Shown here: positions 25,102 through 35,876 of the stretch, one piece after another
Layout of the letters: the number at the start of each line of letters is the position of its first letter
How positions within the stretch are numbered: the first letter of the stretch is position 1
Source: JBCFBK01 sp038562555
Lineage (GTDB): Bacteria > Bacteroidota > Bacteroidia > Bacteroidales > Prolixibacteraceae
Length of the DNA: 64,000 nt
Assembly (NCBI GenBank): GCA_038562555.1
Contig: JBCFBK010000021.1
Location: 1 to 64,000, forward strand
Direction of reading: 5' to 3'
Notes under the pieces: generated by a model
Database searches by the model: none
What the model was told of the DNA's origin: nothing
Seen by the model: only the letters and a program-made list of their open reading frames with translations
Made by a program: the position numbers and the translations under genes

Positions 25102-28100
25102 ATGAGAAAAATGCTGATCATTTTATTCATGTTCTTTTTCTGGTTCGCCTCTTACGGACAATCTCATCCGGGATCTGTCACGGGGACGGTGACCGATTCC
25201 GAAGGACAGAAAATTCCGGGAGCGACCATTGTCGTGAAGAGTACTGTTAACGGTACCATCAGCGATGCCGACGGTTATTTTTCGCTGAGAAACGTGAAAG
25301 AATCGGATGTGATCATCTTCAGTTTTATCGGGTACAGGAAACAGGAAGTCACAGTCGGGACCCAACGGGAGATCAAGGTGACCCTGGTTCCCGACGATGT
25401 TGCGATGGAGGAGGTTGTGATCGTAGGCTATGGCGTACAGAAAAAAGAAAGTTCCGTCGCTGCCATTGCCCAGGTTGATGGAGAGATGCTGAAAAAAGCC
25501 AGTACGGTGACCTTGTCGAACGCCCTGACCGGTCAGGTCCAAGGGGTATTTACCGTCCAGAAAGACGGAGAACCGGGGAGCGATGCGGCCGATGTATTTA
25601 TCCGTGGAAAATCGTCCTGGGTCAGCAATAATCCCCTGGTGCTGGTCGACGGTGTGGAGGGTAATTTCAACGACATCGACCCCGGAGAGGTGGAAACCCT
25701 TTCGGTATTGAAAGATGCTTCCGCCACAGCCGTTTTCGGTGTGAAAGGAGCCAACGGAGTGATCCTGGTTACTACCAAAAGAGGAAAAGCAGGCGAGCTC
25801 AAACTTACATTCAACTCAGAGATCGGATTAAAGGAGCCCTTGCTGCGGCGAAACATGTACGATAGTTACACAACCGCCCTGATCATGAACGAAGCATACA
25901 AGAACGACGGTAGCTGGAACCTGCTTTTGCCCGACCATGTGCTTGAGCACTACCGGACACAGGATATGCCTTATCTTTATCCGAATACCGACTGGGAGGA
26001 ATTATGCGTACGCGATTTCGGGATTGCCCATAAACAGAATATAAGTATTTCAGGCGGATCGGATCATGCACGAATATTTGCGTCTTTTTCATACCTGCAC
26101 GACGGAGATATCCTGAAAACGGAAAAACAGCCGGAATACGATCCGGCCTATAAGTACAACCGGTATAATTATCGTATTAATCTCGATTTTGATGTAACGC
26201 CTTCCACGCTGTTGTCACTGAATGCAGGTGGCTATGTGGGCATTAAGAACCAGCCGAACGAGTCGGCGGCCATCCGTACTTATCGCCCGATCTTTATGTT
26301 GGGCCCGATGGTCATTCCCAATGAATATCCTGCATGGATACTGGACCAGTATCCCGATCCCGCGCACCCGGAAGAGACCGGCGACCGGGCGGCAAGCACG
26401 GGCGTAATTAACGCCAATAATCCTTACAACGCGATCAATTACAGCGGATATAAGCAAACAAAATCGACCGGTCTGACGACCACCTTCGTTCTGAAGCAGA
26501 AACTGGATTTTATCACCAAGGGGCTTTCCGTTCAGGGGAAAGTGGCCTTTAACCACGACGAAGCGTATCTGAAGGCTTACAATTATGACAAAGTCACTTA
26601 CCGGCTTTTGGCCGACGGCACCTGGGTCAGGTATAAGGGACGCGATAACACCGACGGAGAAGGCGCCGAACTACCGATTCGCCCGGGTGCGGAGGATATT
26701 TCAGATACTCCCTTCAGAAGCTGGTATTATGAAGCTTCCGTCAGTTATGCCAGGACCTTTGGAGATCATAACGTTTCTGCCCTCTTCCTCGGGCAAAGGC
26801 GTAAATGGCAGGACGACGTCGATTTTCCGCATTTTGAGGAAGGCATTGTGGGCCGTGTAACCTACGACTATAAAGCGAAATACCTGCTCGAGGTCAATCT
26901 TGGCCTTAACGGTTCCGAACAGTTTGCGCCGAAAAACAGGTACGGGTTTTTTCCGTCTTATGCATTTGGATGGAATCTTCACGAAGAGAAATTTATGGAG
27001 AAGCTAAAGCCGGTGATCTCAAGGTTCAAGGTCAAATATTCTTACGGAGAAGTGGGGAGTGATAATGCCGGCGGGCAACGGTGGCTGTACACCACCAGTT
27101 ATGCAAACGGGACGGTCAATCAGGACGAATATAAACCCGGAACGGCCGACAATCCCGGTTCTTCGTTAACTCCTGTCGTAGAGGGCGCTGTTGCCAATGA
27201 AAATGCAACCTGGGAAAGGGCAATCAAAAAAGACCTGGGCATTGAACTGGGTTTCCTGAAAAACAACATGTTCCTGCTCACGGCCGATTTCTTTAAGGAA
27301 AACCGCGATCAGATCCTGCTCGAGCGCTTGTCGCTTCCCGATTTGTTCGGCGTGAATGCCAAACAACAAAACCTGGGCGCAACGGAGACCAAAGGCTATG
27401 AAGCTGAACTCAAATTCCAGAACGGCAAGCGCGACGGCATTATGTACTGGGCCAAAGCCGGAATCAGCTTCAGTGATAACCGCATTATTTTCAGGGACGA
27501 GCCCTATTATAAGCCGGAATATCAAAAAATGGCGGGCCGGCGCATCGATCAGATGTTTGGCTACGTCACTACCGGATATATCGATGATACCAACGAAAGG
27601 GCTGCTGTACCGCGTTACGGGAGCGGTATTGTAGCGCTTGGAGATGTCACCTATATTGACTTTAATGGTGACGGTGCTATTGACGACAACGACAAAGTCC
27701 CCATGGGATACGCAGGCACTTATCCGCTTTATTTTTACAGTCTGTCGGGCGGATTTACCTGGAAAGGCTTTGATTTCGATTTCACCTTTCAGGGGGCCGA
27801 AAAGACCTCCCGGAAACTGGTTGATGCTTTTTTATGGCCGTTGCACCGCTTAGGAAACCAGTATTTCGATTACCAGAGCGATTACTGGACCCCTGATAAC
27901 AAGGATGCCCGGTACCCGGCGCTGCATATGGATGCCAACAGGGCGCAAAACAACATTACCGATGGCACGGTTACAACAACCAGCCTCAGGAACGCTTCCT
28001 ATCTCAGGCTGAAAACGGCCCAGATCGGATATACGCTTCCAAAAAGCTTTTCAGGCAGGTACAGGATGGAACAATGCCGGATTTATCTTCAGGGCAATAA

Positions 28101-28227
28101 CCTCATCACCTGGGCACCCGATTATCCGATTGGCGATCCCGAGGGAGCCGAGGGCAGCGGAGAGCTCACCTATGGTTACTATCCGTTGATCAGAAGGTTT
28201 ACCCTTGGTTTACAGGTTACATTTTAA
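25102..28227 (+). CDS. SusC-family TonB-dependent receptor (HTCS locus, pair 1)
   Basis: A 1041-residue outer-membrane transporter without an STN domain, which fits HTCS rather than ECF control. Signal peptide at 1-19 (ending SYGQ), carboxypeptidase-regulatory-like domain about 24-100 (VTGTVTDSEGQKIPGATIVV), TonB box EEVVIVGYGVQKK, plug about 115-225 (LKDASATAVFGVKGANGVILVTTK), then the barrel ending LGLQVTF. It works with the SusD encoded 20 bases downstream to import oligosaccharides released or desulfated at the surface. No hairpin leader of the kind seen before the ECF-linked susC genes lies upstream. Confidence 0.95.
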   Translation: MRKMLIILFMFFFWFASYGQSHPGSVTGTVTDSEGQKIPGATIVVKSTVNGTISDADGYFSLRNVKESDVIIFSFIGYRKQEVTVGTQREIKVTLVPDDVAMEEVVIVGYGVQKKESSVAAIAQVDGEMLKKASTVTLSNALTGQVQGVFTVQKDGEPGSDAADVFIRGKSSWVSNNPLVLVDGVEGNFNDIDPGEVETLSVLKDASATAVFGVKGANGVILVTTKRGKAGELKLTFNSEIGLKEPLLRRNMYDSYTTALIMNEAYKNDGSWNLLLPDHVLEHYRTQDMPYLYPNTDWEELCVRDFGIAHKQNISISGGSDHARIFASFSYLHDGDILKTEKQPEYDPAYKYNRYNYRINLDFDVTPSTLLSLNAGGYVGIKNQPNESAAIRTYRPIFMLGPMVIPNEYPAWILDQYPDPAHPEETGDRAASTGVINANNPYNAINYSGYKQTKSTGLTTTFVLKQKLDFITKGLSVQGKVAFNHDEAYLKAYNYDKVTYRLLADGTWVRYKGRDNTDGEGAELPIRPGAEDISDTPFRSWYYEASVSYARTFGDHNVSALFLGQRRKWQDDVDFPHFEEGIVGRVTYDYKAKYLLEVNLGLNGSEQFAPKNRYGFFPSYAFGWNLHEEKFMEKLKPVISRFKVKYSYGEVGSDNAGGQRWLYTTSYANGTVNQDEYKPGTADNPGSSLTPVVEGAVANENATWERAIKKDLGIELGFLKNNMFLLTADFFKENRDQILLERLSLPDLFGVNAKQQNLGATETKGYEAELKFQNGKRDGIMYWAKAGISFSDNRIIFRDEPYYKPEYQKMAGRRIDQMFGYVTTGYIDDTNERAAVPRYGSGIVALGDVTYIDFNGDGAIDDNDKVPMGYAGTYPLYFYSLSGGFTWKGFDFDFTFQGAEKTSRKLVDAFLWPLHRLGNQYFDYQSDYWTPDNKDARYPALHMDANRAQNNITDGTVTTTSLRNASYLRLKTAQIGYTLPKSFSGRYRMEQCRIYLQGNNLITWAPDYPIGDPEGAEGSGELTYGYYPLIRRFTLGLQVTF

Positions 28228-28247
28228 AATGATTAAGCGTTTAACGT

Positions 28248-29999
28248 ATGAAAAAAACACAACTAATATCCATGATCGTTATCCTGGCGGCATTCCTTGC
28301 TTCCTGCGAGAGCGATTACCTCGACAAAATGGCCGAATCTGACGGATACAGTACGGAAGATGTTTTTACGGATTCGGTGAATTTCAAAAATTTCAATGAT
28401 AAGCTCGTCGTTACACCGATGCTGAAACGCCACCGGAACGATACCCGGCCGCTTGGCGATTTTGATGATGTTTCGGATAATTCCATATCGGGTGCCGACT
28501 GGTCGGGCGTTCCTTCGGTGCTGGCGGCAACCGGCGACTTTTACGGACTCAGGACGGCCGACGCCGCTGTGATGAGCAATGTTGCCACCTGGTCCCGGAT
28601 CTGGACGCAGATCCGGGTAGCCAACGTCTGTATCCAAAATATCGATTTATACCCCGGAAGCGAAAGTTCCCGGAACCGGATCCTGGGGACAAGCTATTTC
28701 TTCAGGGGCTATGCCTATTTTGAACTTACCCGGAGATGGGGTGGAATGCCTTATCTTTACCGGCCGCTTAAGGCAGATGAGAACATGGATTTGCCCAGGC
28801 TGTCTTATCAGGAAACCATGCTGCTGGCCGCTGCCGACCTGGACAGTGCGGCCATGTATCTTGAACCGGTCATACCGGAAACCGACTGGGGCAGGCCCAC
28901 GGGGGTTGCAGCGCTGGCCTTTAAGGCAAAAGCGCTGGTTTACGCGGCAAGCGAATTTGCGACCATGCAGGAGGGTGCACAGAGAGACCTTTGGGATGAT
29001 GCGGCCCTGGCTGCCGACGAAGCAATTCGAGTAGCAGAGAACAACGGGTATGCCCTGGCTTCGATGGGACAGTATTATTACATCTTTAAGGAAAACGAAG
29101 AAGAAGTTTACACGAAAGAAATCTTATTTGGCCGCCGCTATCAGCACGACTGGGGGTCAAACTCATACAAACAGCGGTACCGCCCGCCCGGTCAGCTTTC
29201 CGGACAATATGCGACAGCACCCAACCAAACACTGGTCGACTGTTTCGAAATGAAGGCCACCGGGCTTCCCATTACCGATCCCGCATCAGGGTACAAGCCA
29301 CAGAACCCATATACAGGAAGAGACCCCCGTTTTGCTGAATCCATCATCTGTAATCAGCAGACTATCATGGGGAAGAAGCTGCAGATTTACGATCGTGATG
29401 AAACCAAAAATCCGGCTACCCTGGGTTCAACTGATTTGGTTTATGCCAACGGACAGGTGAGCATGGGATTCACCAAAACCGGTTATTATAATAATAAATG
29501 GATGGGACGTACTTTTAATACCGGGCTGGACATGCATTACCCGGAGATCCGTCTGTCCGAAGTTTATCTGCTTTTTTCCGAAGCCGCCAATGAAGCCTGG
29601 AATGCTCCCTCCGAAAGGAATTCTTCCTGTAAGTATACGGCCGAAGAAGCGTTGAATACAGTTAGAGCACGCGCTCAAATGCCCGGTGTAGCTTCCAAAT
29701 TTCTCACGAAAGAGGCATTCAGGGAAAGAGTCAGGAACGAAAGAAGAGTGGAATTGTGCTTTGAAGATAACCGTTTGTTCGATATCCGCCGCTGGCATAT
29801 TGCCCATTTGCCCGAAAACAGGGATATCTGGAAAATGGAGATAGCCAAAGTTCCCGTAAGCGTTGATTACCCGATGGGATTCCGTTACACGCCCCGGATT
29901 TACAAACAACGGGTCTTTGAGGAAAAGCACTATCTGTTCGTCATCAAACTGGACGATACCAACATCGGACCAAACTTTAAACAAAACCCGGGTTGGTAA
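28248..29999 (+). CDS. SusD-like lipoprotein (HTCS locus, pair 1)
   Basis: A 583-residue RagB/SusD protein. The lipobox is FLASC with Cys 20, a normal position, in contrast to the repeat-carrying SusD proteins of this window. Typical elements are RILGTSYFFRGYAYFELTRRWGGMPYLYRPL, YPEIRLSEVYLLFSEAANEA, RNERRVELCFEDNRLFDIRRW and the terminal NPGW. It forms the lid of the SusC encoded just upstream and binds the glycan at the cell surface. The following susC begins 28 bases after the stop, so both pairs are likely to be in one transcript. Confidence 0.95.
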   Translation: MKKTQLISMIVILAAFLASCESDYLDKMAESDGYSTEDVFTDSVNFKNFNDKLVVTPMLKRHRNDTRPLGDFDDVSDNSISGADWSGVPSVLAATGDFYGLRTADAAVMSNVATWSRIWTQIRVANVCIQNIDLYPGSESSRNRILGTSYFFRGYAYFELTRRWGGMPYLYRPLKADENMDLPRLSYQETMLLAAADLDSAAMYLEPVIPETDWGRPTGVAALAFKAKALVYAASEFATMQEGAQRDLWDDAALAADEAIRVAENNGYALASMGQYYYIFKENEEEVYTKEILFGRRYQHDWGSNSYKQRYRPPGQLSGQYATAPNQTLVDCFEMKATGLPITDPASGYKPQNPYTGRDPRFAESIICNQQTIMGKKLQIYDRDETKNPATLGSTDLVYANGQVSMGFTKTGYYNNKWMGRTFNTGLDMHYPEIRLSEVYLLFSEAANEAWNAPSERNSSCKYTAEEALNTVRARAQMPGVASKFLTKEAFRERVRNERRVELCFEDNRLFDIRRWHIAHLPENRDIWKMEIAKVPVSVDYPMGFRYTPRIYKQRVFEEKHYLFVIKLDDTNIGPNFKQNPGW

Positions 30000-30027
30000 C
30001 TCACTTAACCACACAAACCAAAAAAAT

Positions 30028-33000
30028 ATGGACCGATATAAAAATATCCTGATCGTGCTCTGTTGTCTTTTCCTGTTTCAGGGACTTGACCTAAACGCTC
30101 AGAATCCACGTCAGAAGACCGGAAACTTAAAAATGGACATTACATCCAGGGTGGTCGATGAATCAGGAAAGCCGGTTGCCGGCGCACGTATTCATTCTTC
30201 CAAAGCCAGAATGTATACCGACACCGACGTAAACGGCAACTTTAGTCTGAAGACGACATCAGACGATATGCTCCTGGTGAAAGCCGACGGCTATCAAACC
30301 CGAACCATGCCCCTGACCGACGAAAGCCTGAAAGGAGGAAAGATCGTCCTGATGCAGGACCGGTTATTTGCCGGCGAATACCATCAGATCAGGCTGCCTT
30401 TCGGCACCACCAACGTGCGCAGAACAGCGGGCGCTTTTTCGTCTGTTTCAGGCGAAGAACTGGAAAGCACGCCCTCCCTGTCGATCGAAAGTGCCCTGGG
30501 CGGCCGGCTGAATGGGCTGTTCCAGTTGCAAAATACGCTGGTGCCCGGCTGGACAAACCATACCCTGTTCGTTCGCGGCGGCTGGGGCGACTACATAACC
30601 ATTGTGGACGGAGTAGAACGCACGCTGGAGTATCTTGAACCGGAGGTGATTGAAAGCGTCGAACTGCTGAAAGATGCTACCCTCAAATCATTATACGGCG
30701 GTTTGCAGGCCAACGGAATCCTGCTGGTCACGACAAAAAAGGGAAGACCATTTGAAAACAGCGTCCGGATCAATGTGGAACACGGCGTTCAGACGCCATC
30801 TCGCCTGCCAAAGTTTCTCAATTCGTATGATTATGCGACTTATTATAATCAGGCATTGGCAAACGACGGCTTTGAACCGCTGTACGATCAACAGGCACTG
30901 GATGCCTATAAAAATCACACCGACCCGATCCTGTATCCGGACGTTGATTTTTACAAGGAATTTCTGAACAAGACCTTTTCCATGACGCGGGCAAATGCAC
31001 AGTTCAGGGGAGGAAACGAACGATCCCGGTACTTTGCACATGTTGGCTATCAGGGAAATGGCGGACTGGAGAAGTTTAGCGATTATCCCAATTCGGATGA
31101 TATTCTGACCGTGCGGACATCGGTCGACATGGATGTCCTCGATTTTGTTACAGTCAGCGCCGGCTTTAACGGAGCTTCTCAAACGAAGGAATGGCCGAAT
31201 ATCTCCACCCAGAACTTCTTTTCACCGCTGGCATCGCATCATCCCAATGATTATCCGATCCTGATACCGGGCAGTATGGTGGGACGCAATGACCTGGAGT
31301 ATGTGATCGGGGGAACGGCTGAAAAACAGAACAATCCTTACGGTCTGCTCACCGGGCGCGGGTATGCAGAACGGAGGTACACCTATATTCAGTCTGATTT
31401 CGGCCTTACCATCGACCTGAACAAGTGGGTCAGGGGCCTGAAAATAAATCCCTTCGTTTCATTCGATGTATATAATGTCGAAACGGCAACCAAAGGAGCT
31501 ACCTTCTCCGTTTACGAGCCGGCGAAGGGTGCCGGGGCAGACGAACTCACCTTCAGCAAGTGGGGTGAAGACACGCAGGAAACCTCGCAAACCCGCTCGG
31601 GAGCCGAGGTCAGGCGGAATTATGCCTTCAACCTGACTTCCAGTTATAACAGAACGTTTGGTAATCATGACATCAGGGGAATCCTGAACTATTTCCAGTC
31701 AAGAAACGAAGTTCGCAATGTCCATGAAGATCCGCGCCGGCAAAACCTCGGACTGCACCTGAGCGATATGATTGCAGACCGTTACATTCTCGAATTCAAC
31801 GTCAACCGGGTTGGTGTGACTTCGTTCTCCAAGTCGAACCGGTATGGTTACTTCCCGGCCTTTGGTGCGGGATGGATCCTTTCGGAAGAGAACTTTTTTG
31901 GCGAAGATGGTCCGGTCGATTACCTGAAGCTGAGGGCTTCATACGGCATACTGGGTTCAACGACCTATACCGCAGAAGGTGGTTTCTCGACACACCTCTA
32001 TCAGGATGTCTGGAAACAAAACGGAACGATTGGCCTGGATGGTGATAATTATCTGGTGTCGCTCGATCGGACCGGTAATCCGGATCTTGGTTTTCAAAAA
32101 AGCTATGAATTCAACGCCGGCATCGATGCGCTCCTGTTTAACCGGACAACCCGGTTGAGCCTGGGCTATTTCAATAATATCAATGATGATTTTATCGGCG
32201 ACCGTGGAAATCTGATTGCCGGGGTGATCGGAAAAAACGAAGCCCTTCCTTTTTGGAATTTTAAAAAGTTCGGATTGAAGGGATTTGAGGGAGAATTTTG
32301 GTACAACCGCTATATCGGAAAGCTTCAACTTGGTATCGGAGCGAACATGACCTATGGCATATCAAAACGGATCAACGACGGAGAGCCTGCTTATCCTTCA
32401 GATTCCTTTGAGGGACTAATCACCGTGGGACGTCCGGTCGATGCCATTATGGGGCTGGAGGCAACGGGTGTATTTAAAGATCAGGCCGATATTGACCAGT
32501 CGCCGGTACAGGCCTTTGGACCTGTCCGTCCGGGCGATCTGAAATATACCGACAACAACAATGACGGGTCTGTCGATGAGCGCGACCGGAGAGAGATCGG
32601 GAATTCAAGTCCCCGCCTTCAGTATGGTTTGACGCTCGAACTCAAATACGGCGGGTTTAATCTGAATGTTCTGGTTGCCGGCTACGGAAAATACAATCGC
32701 TTGCTGGATACACCTTATTACCAGATCTATGGAAAAAGGAAATACTCCCAGGTGGTGGTCGATGGACTGCCTAATGGTAATGCCCATCCCCGGCTCTCTG
32801 CTGTTGCAGCCGAAAACAACTTTGTCAGTTCCACCTACTGGATCGTTAACGGAGGGTTTTTGAAACTGAGGAACGTGGAACTCGGCTACACGCTGCCGCA
32901 CAAGCTTACCGGACGGTTCGGCATTAACAGCATCAAATTGTTTACCCGCGGGCAGAATCTGCTGACGTTCTCGAAGATCAAGGATCTGGATCCTGAAAAC

Positions 33001-33069
33001 CTGGATGCCGGCATCGGAAATTTTCCCTTATGTTCGACTTTAACGGCAGGCCTTTCAGTTTCATTTTAA
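30028..33069 (+). CDS. SusC-family TonB-dependent receptor, divergent type (pair 2)
   Basis: A 1013-residue transporter. I chose ATG 30028, which gives a good signal peptide (ILIVLCCLFLFQGLDLNA) and lies after the upstream susD stop; the frame is open earlier only inside that susD. A carboxypeptidase-regulatory-like domain (about 35-105) precedes the plug, but the usual VVVVGYG TonB-box segment is absent, with YHQIRLPFGTTNVRR in its place. The plug is recognisable (LFVRGGWGDYITIVDG, LLKDATLKSLYGGLQANGILLVTTKKG) and the barrel ends LTAGLSVSF. Such divergent SusC proteins typically pair with SusD plus DUF1735/DUF4361 lipoproteins, as here. Confidence 0.93.
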   Translation: MDRYKNILIVLCCLFLFQGLDLNAQNPRQKTGNLKMDITSRVVDESGKPVAGARIHSSKARMYTDTDVNGNFSLKTTSDDMLLVKADGYQTRTMPLTDESLKGGKIVLMQDRLFAGEYHQIRLPFGTTNVRRTAGAFSSVSGEELESTPSLSIESALGGRLNGLFQLQNTLVPGWTNHTLFVRGGWGDYITIVDGVERTLEYLEPEVIESVELLKDATLKSLYGGLQANGILLVTTKKGRPFENSVRINVEHGVQTPSRLPKFLNSYDYATYYNQALANDGFEPLYDQQALDAYKNHTDPILYPDVDFYKEFLNKTFSMTRANAQFRGGNERSRYFAHVGYQGNGGLEKFSDYPNSDDILTVRTSVDMDVLDFVTVSAGFNGASQTKEWPNISTQNFFSPLASHHPNDYPILIPGSMVGRNDLEYVIGGTAEKQNNPYGLLTGRGYAERRYTYIQSDFGLTIDLNKWVRGLKINPFVSFDVYNVETATKGATFSVYEPAKGAGADELTFSKWGEDTQETSQTRSGAEVRRNYAFNLTSSYNRTFGNHDIRGILNYFQSRNEVRNVHEDPRRQNLGLHLSDMIADRYILEFNVNRVGVTSFSKSNRYGYFPAFGAGWILSEENFFGEDGPVDYLKLRASYGILGSTTYTAEGGFSTHLYQDVWKQNGTIGLDGDNYLVSLDRTGNPDLGFQKSYEFNAGIDALLFNRTTRLSLGYFNNINDDFIGDRGNLIAGVIGKNEALPFWNFKKFGLKGFEGEFWYNRYIGKLQLGIGANMTYGISKRINDGEPAYPSDSFEGLITVGRPVDAIMGLEATGVFKDQADIDQSPVQAFGPVRPGDLKYTDNNNDGSVDERDRREIGNSSPRLQYGLTLELKYGGFNLNVLVAGYGKYNRLLDTPYYQIYGKRKYSQVVVDGLPNGNAHPRLSAVAAENNFVSSTYWIVNGGFLKLRNVELGYTLPHKLTGRFGINSIKLFTRGQNLLTFSKIKDLDPENLDAGIGNFPLCSTLTAGLSVSF

Positions 33070-33092
33070 TGCATAACCCTTAATTTACCGGA

Positions 33093-34865
33093 ATGAAGAA
33101 TTTATTACATCATATCGTCATTTGCCTGGCAGCCGGACTGACGGCCGTAAGCTGCTCGGAATACCTGGATCCGTCGATCGACGGATCTATGACCGAAGAA
33201 GAGGTTTTTGAGAATGACGCTTATTTTAACGGCGTGCTGAATACGGTTTACAGCAGCATTCCGTCCCAGTACGACCTGATGCTTGACTGTGCGACCGACA
33301 ATGCCGTAACCAACGATTACGGTTCAGATTACCTGAAAATGGGAATCGGCTCGTTACGTCCCAATATGAACCCGGTGAACAACTGGGTCGATGCCTATCG
33401 CCAGATCAGAAGGATTAACCAGTTTCTCGGGAAGATGGTGCTCGACACCACCGGAACCAGGCCGTTTTTGACGCCGGTACGCTTTGTTAAACTGGGCACC
33501 GTGGCCGACAGCATTGATAACATCAATACCTTCTACCGCATGCTTGGCGAAGCCTACTTTCTGAGAGCCTGGTATGAGGCTGACCTGTTGAAACGCTTCG
33601 GCGGACGGGCTTCCGACGGACAACTATTAGGCTTTCCTGTCGTGACCAACGTATTGTATGTGAAGGATGACCTGAACCTTCCCCGCAACACGTATCAGGA
33701 ATGTGTGGATCAGATCAGCAACGACTGCGACAGTGCCATCAAATACCTTCCGGTTCAATACACCGGAACGAATGCGGTGCTTGGGGCCACGATGAACGGC
33801 AGGGCCAGCGGAATTGCGGCGATGGCACTGAAGGCAAGGGTATTTCTGTATGCGGCCAGTCCGGAGTTTAATCCTTCTGACGATCAGACGCGCTGGGAGA
33901 AAGCAGCCCGCGCTGCCGGCGATGCCCTTACCGCGATCGGGGGACTGCGCGATTTACCGACCATCGACAACTATTATTTCAATCAGTTGAACAACAAGGC
34001 TTATAATATCAGGGACATCTTTTTCAGAGGGAGTGTTCTGAGCGGTAACCGGGATCTGGAAACCACCAACTATCCGCCTTCCATGTATGGAGACGGACGG
34101 ATCAACCCCTCACAGAATTTTGTGGATGCTTTCCCCGATAAATCCGGGTATCCGATCGGTGAGAGTGCCTTGTACCTGGCCGGCGATCCCTATGCAAATC
34201 GTGATCCGCGGCTGGCCTTGTTTGTTGCGCTGAACAACAGCTCCTTGGGGCCTTCCAATTATCACCGGATCGAAACATACCAGGGCGGGATTGATGCCTT
34301 TAACCCTTCGGCTAATACATCGCGATCCGGCTACTACCTGAAAAAGCTGCTGAAGTATGGAAGTGTGACACTTGTGCCGGGGCAGTTGACGGCTACCTCA
34401 AGGGCAGCGATACACCTTGGATCGCCGGAGCTTTATCTCAATTTTGCCGAAGCTGCTTTCGAAGCATGGGGCCCGAAAAGCGATCCCAATGGTTACGGAT
34501 TCAATGCAGTAACCGTTCTCGAACGCCTGCATAAGCGTTACGGATCAGGGAACGTGTACATGAACTCGGTTGCTGTAAATGATGAAGGTCTTTTCAGGGA
34601 ACTGATCCGCAATGAGAGGAGGATCGAACTCAGCTTTGAAGGTCATTATTTCTGGGATGTCAGAAGATGGTCCGGCGAAGAGGATCTTTCAGGGATCAAT
34701 ATGCAGGTCAGGGGAGCGAAGATCATTAAGGACGCGTTGGGAAATTTCAGCTATCAAACGGATGTTGTGCTGGAAAGCCGCTTATTTAAATCCCCTTACA
34801 TGCCATTGTCCTATGACGAATTATACAATGCACCGGCCTTGATTCAAAACAAGGGTTGGGAGTAA
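33093..34865 (+). CDS. SusD-like lipoprotein (pair 2)
   Basis: A 590-residue SusD protein with lipobox TAVSC (Cys 21). Features include YRMLGEAYFLRAWYEADLLKRFGG, LYLNFAEAAFEAWGPK, IRNERRIELSFEGHYFWDVRRW and the terminal NKGWE. It caps the divergent SusC encoded 23 bases upstream and supplies surface glycan binding. The next gene, a DUF1735/DUF4361 lipoprotein, starts 8 bases after the stop, so translation is probably coupled. The second pair may serve a different oligosaccharide of the same sulfated glycan, or a second stage of uptake. Confidence 0.94.
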   Translation: MKNLLHHIVICLAAGLTAVSCSEYLDPSIDGSMTEEEVFENDAYFNGVLNTVYSSIPSQYDLMLDCATDNAVTNDYGSDYLKMGIGSLRPNMNPVNNWVDAYRQIRRINQFLGKMVLDTTGTRPFLTPVRFVKLGTVADSIDNINTFYRMLGEAYFLRAWYEADLLKRFGGRASDGQLLGFPVVTNVLYVKDDLNLPRNTYQECVDQISNDCDSAIKYLPVQYTGTNAVLGATMNGRASGIAAMALKARVFLYAASPEFNPSDDQTRWEKAARAAGDALTAIGGLRDLPTIDNYYFNQLNNKAYNIRDIFFRGSVLSGNRDLETTNYPPSMYGDGRINPSQNFVDAFPDKSGYPIGESALYLAGDPYANRDPRLALFVALNNSSLGPSNYHRIETYQGGIDAFNPSANTSRSGYYLKKLLKYGSVTLVPGQLTATSRAAIHLGSPELYLNFAEAAFEAWGPKSDPNGYGFNAVTVLERLHKRYGSGNVYMNSVAVNDEGLFRELIRNERRIELSFEGHYFWDVRRWSGEEDLSGINMQVRGAKIIKDALGNFSYQTDVVLESRLFKSPYMPLSYDELYNAPALIQNKGWE

Positions 34866-34873
34866 AACAGATC

Positions 34874-35815
34874 ATGAACAACGAAAATAAGACACCTATG
34901 AAGCGAATATGTCAAGTCATCCTTGTGGTATTGTCAGTCGTTATAAGCTCATGCAGCTTTGACGACGAAGTCATCTCGTACGGGACAACTTCCGTTTATT
35001 TTTATAACCAGGAATACAACCGCAATATCGTGGTTGGCGAAGGTTTGAATCTGAAAGCGGGGATCATGTTTTCGGGACTGGTCGATAATGACCGGAACCG
35101 GAAAGTAGACTATATTATCGATCCTTCCCTCATTACGGATAACACAAAAACCCTGATGCCGGCAAGTTACTATACGCTGTCGGCTGCTGAATTCGTCGTT
35201 CCAAAAGGGGAACACCAGGGGTATGTCGGAATTGCGGTCGATTCAGCCGCTTTCCTTGCTGATCCCAAATCACTTACGGGTGAATATGTAATCCCCTTCC
35301 GCCTGACAGGTTCGGATGACGTGGATTCCATTAATTCGGCCAAAGACTACATGATCATTTCGGTGAGCTACTGGGCCAGGCAGCACGGCAATTATTATTA
35401 TTCAGGCCAGACCGTTAAGAAATCAGGGGCGTCGGTGATCGAAACCGTGACTTATGAAAATACATCGACCATTTCGGAAAGTATCCGGGAACTGATTACC
35501 GTTGGTCCGAAAACGATGCTGGTTAAAGCCGATGCCACCGCGGCGAGCAAAGATCCCGGTAAAGGAAAGTTCACGTTTCAAATCGAAGCGCCTTCAACGG
35601 GGGGAGGCGATGTGCAGATCGGCGGTACGTCCGGATCTGCCATTCAGGTTTTGCCTGACGGTTCATCGACCTACGATGCCGCAACCCGTACCTTTTATCT
35701 GAAGTACAAGTACAATGACGGCACCTACGATTATGAAGCAACCGACACGCTGATTTTCAGGAACAGGGTGCGCGATATCCAGGCCGACGGACAAGGCGTG
35801 AACGAGTGGCGGTAA
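34874..35815 (+). CDS. DUF1735/DUF4361 surface lipoprotein
   Basis: A 313-residue lipoprotein with lipobox VISSC (Cys 27 from ATG 34874; ATG 34898 is an alternative that leaves a tighter signal peptide). The N-terminal half (about 40-160) has the DUF1735 pattern, an Ig-like fold with VYFYNQEYNRNIVVGEG and ASYYTLSAAEFVVPKGEH. The C-terminal half resembles DUF4361 (about 175-300, GNYYYSGQTVKK, FYLKYKYNDGTYDYEATDTL). Such proteins accompany SusCD as surface glycan-binding partners and are linked to pairs with a divergent SusC. It lies directly after susD of pair 2 and 61 bases before the GH2 gene. Confidence 0.87.
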   Translation: MNNENKTPMKRICQVILVVLSVVISSCSFDDEVISYGTTSVYFYNQEYNRNIVVGEGLNLKAGIMFSGLVDNDRNRKVDYIIDPSLITDNTKTLMPASYYTLSAAEFVVPKGEHQGYVGIAVDSAAFLADPKSLTGEYVIPFRLTGSDDVDSINSAKDYMIISVSYWARQHGNYYYSGQTVKKSGASVIETVTYENTSTISESIRELITVGPKTMLVKADATAASKDPGKGKFTFQIEAPSTGGGDVQIGGTSGSAIQVLPDGSSTYDAATRTFYLKYKYNDGTYDYEATDTLIFRNRVRDIQADGQGVNEWR

Positions 35816-35876
35816 ATCACCTGAATCGTTCAGAAGAGAAAAAGATTGTTGAATTTAGTTCGTAATAGATTTAAAG

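Noticed and set aside
29863..30027. Upstream extension of the divergent SusC frame into the preceding susD
   Set aside because: The signal peptide starts at ATG 30028, and the extension overlaps the conserved end of susD with no export signal.
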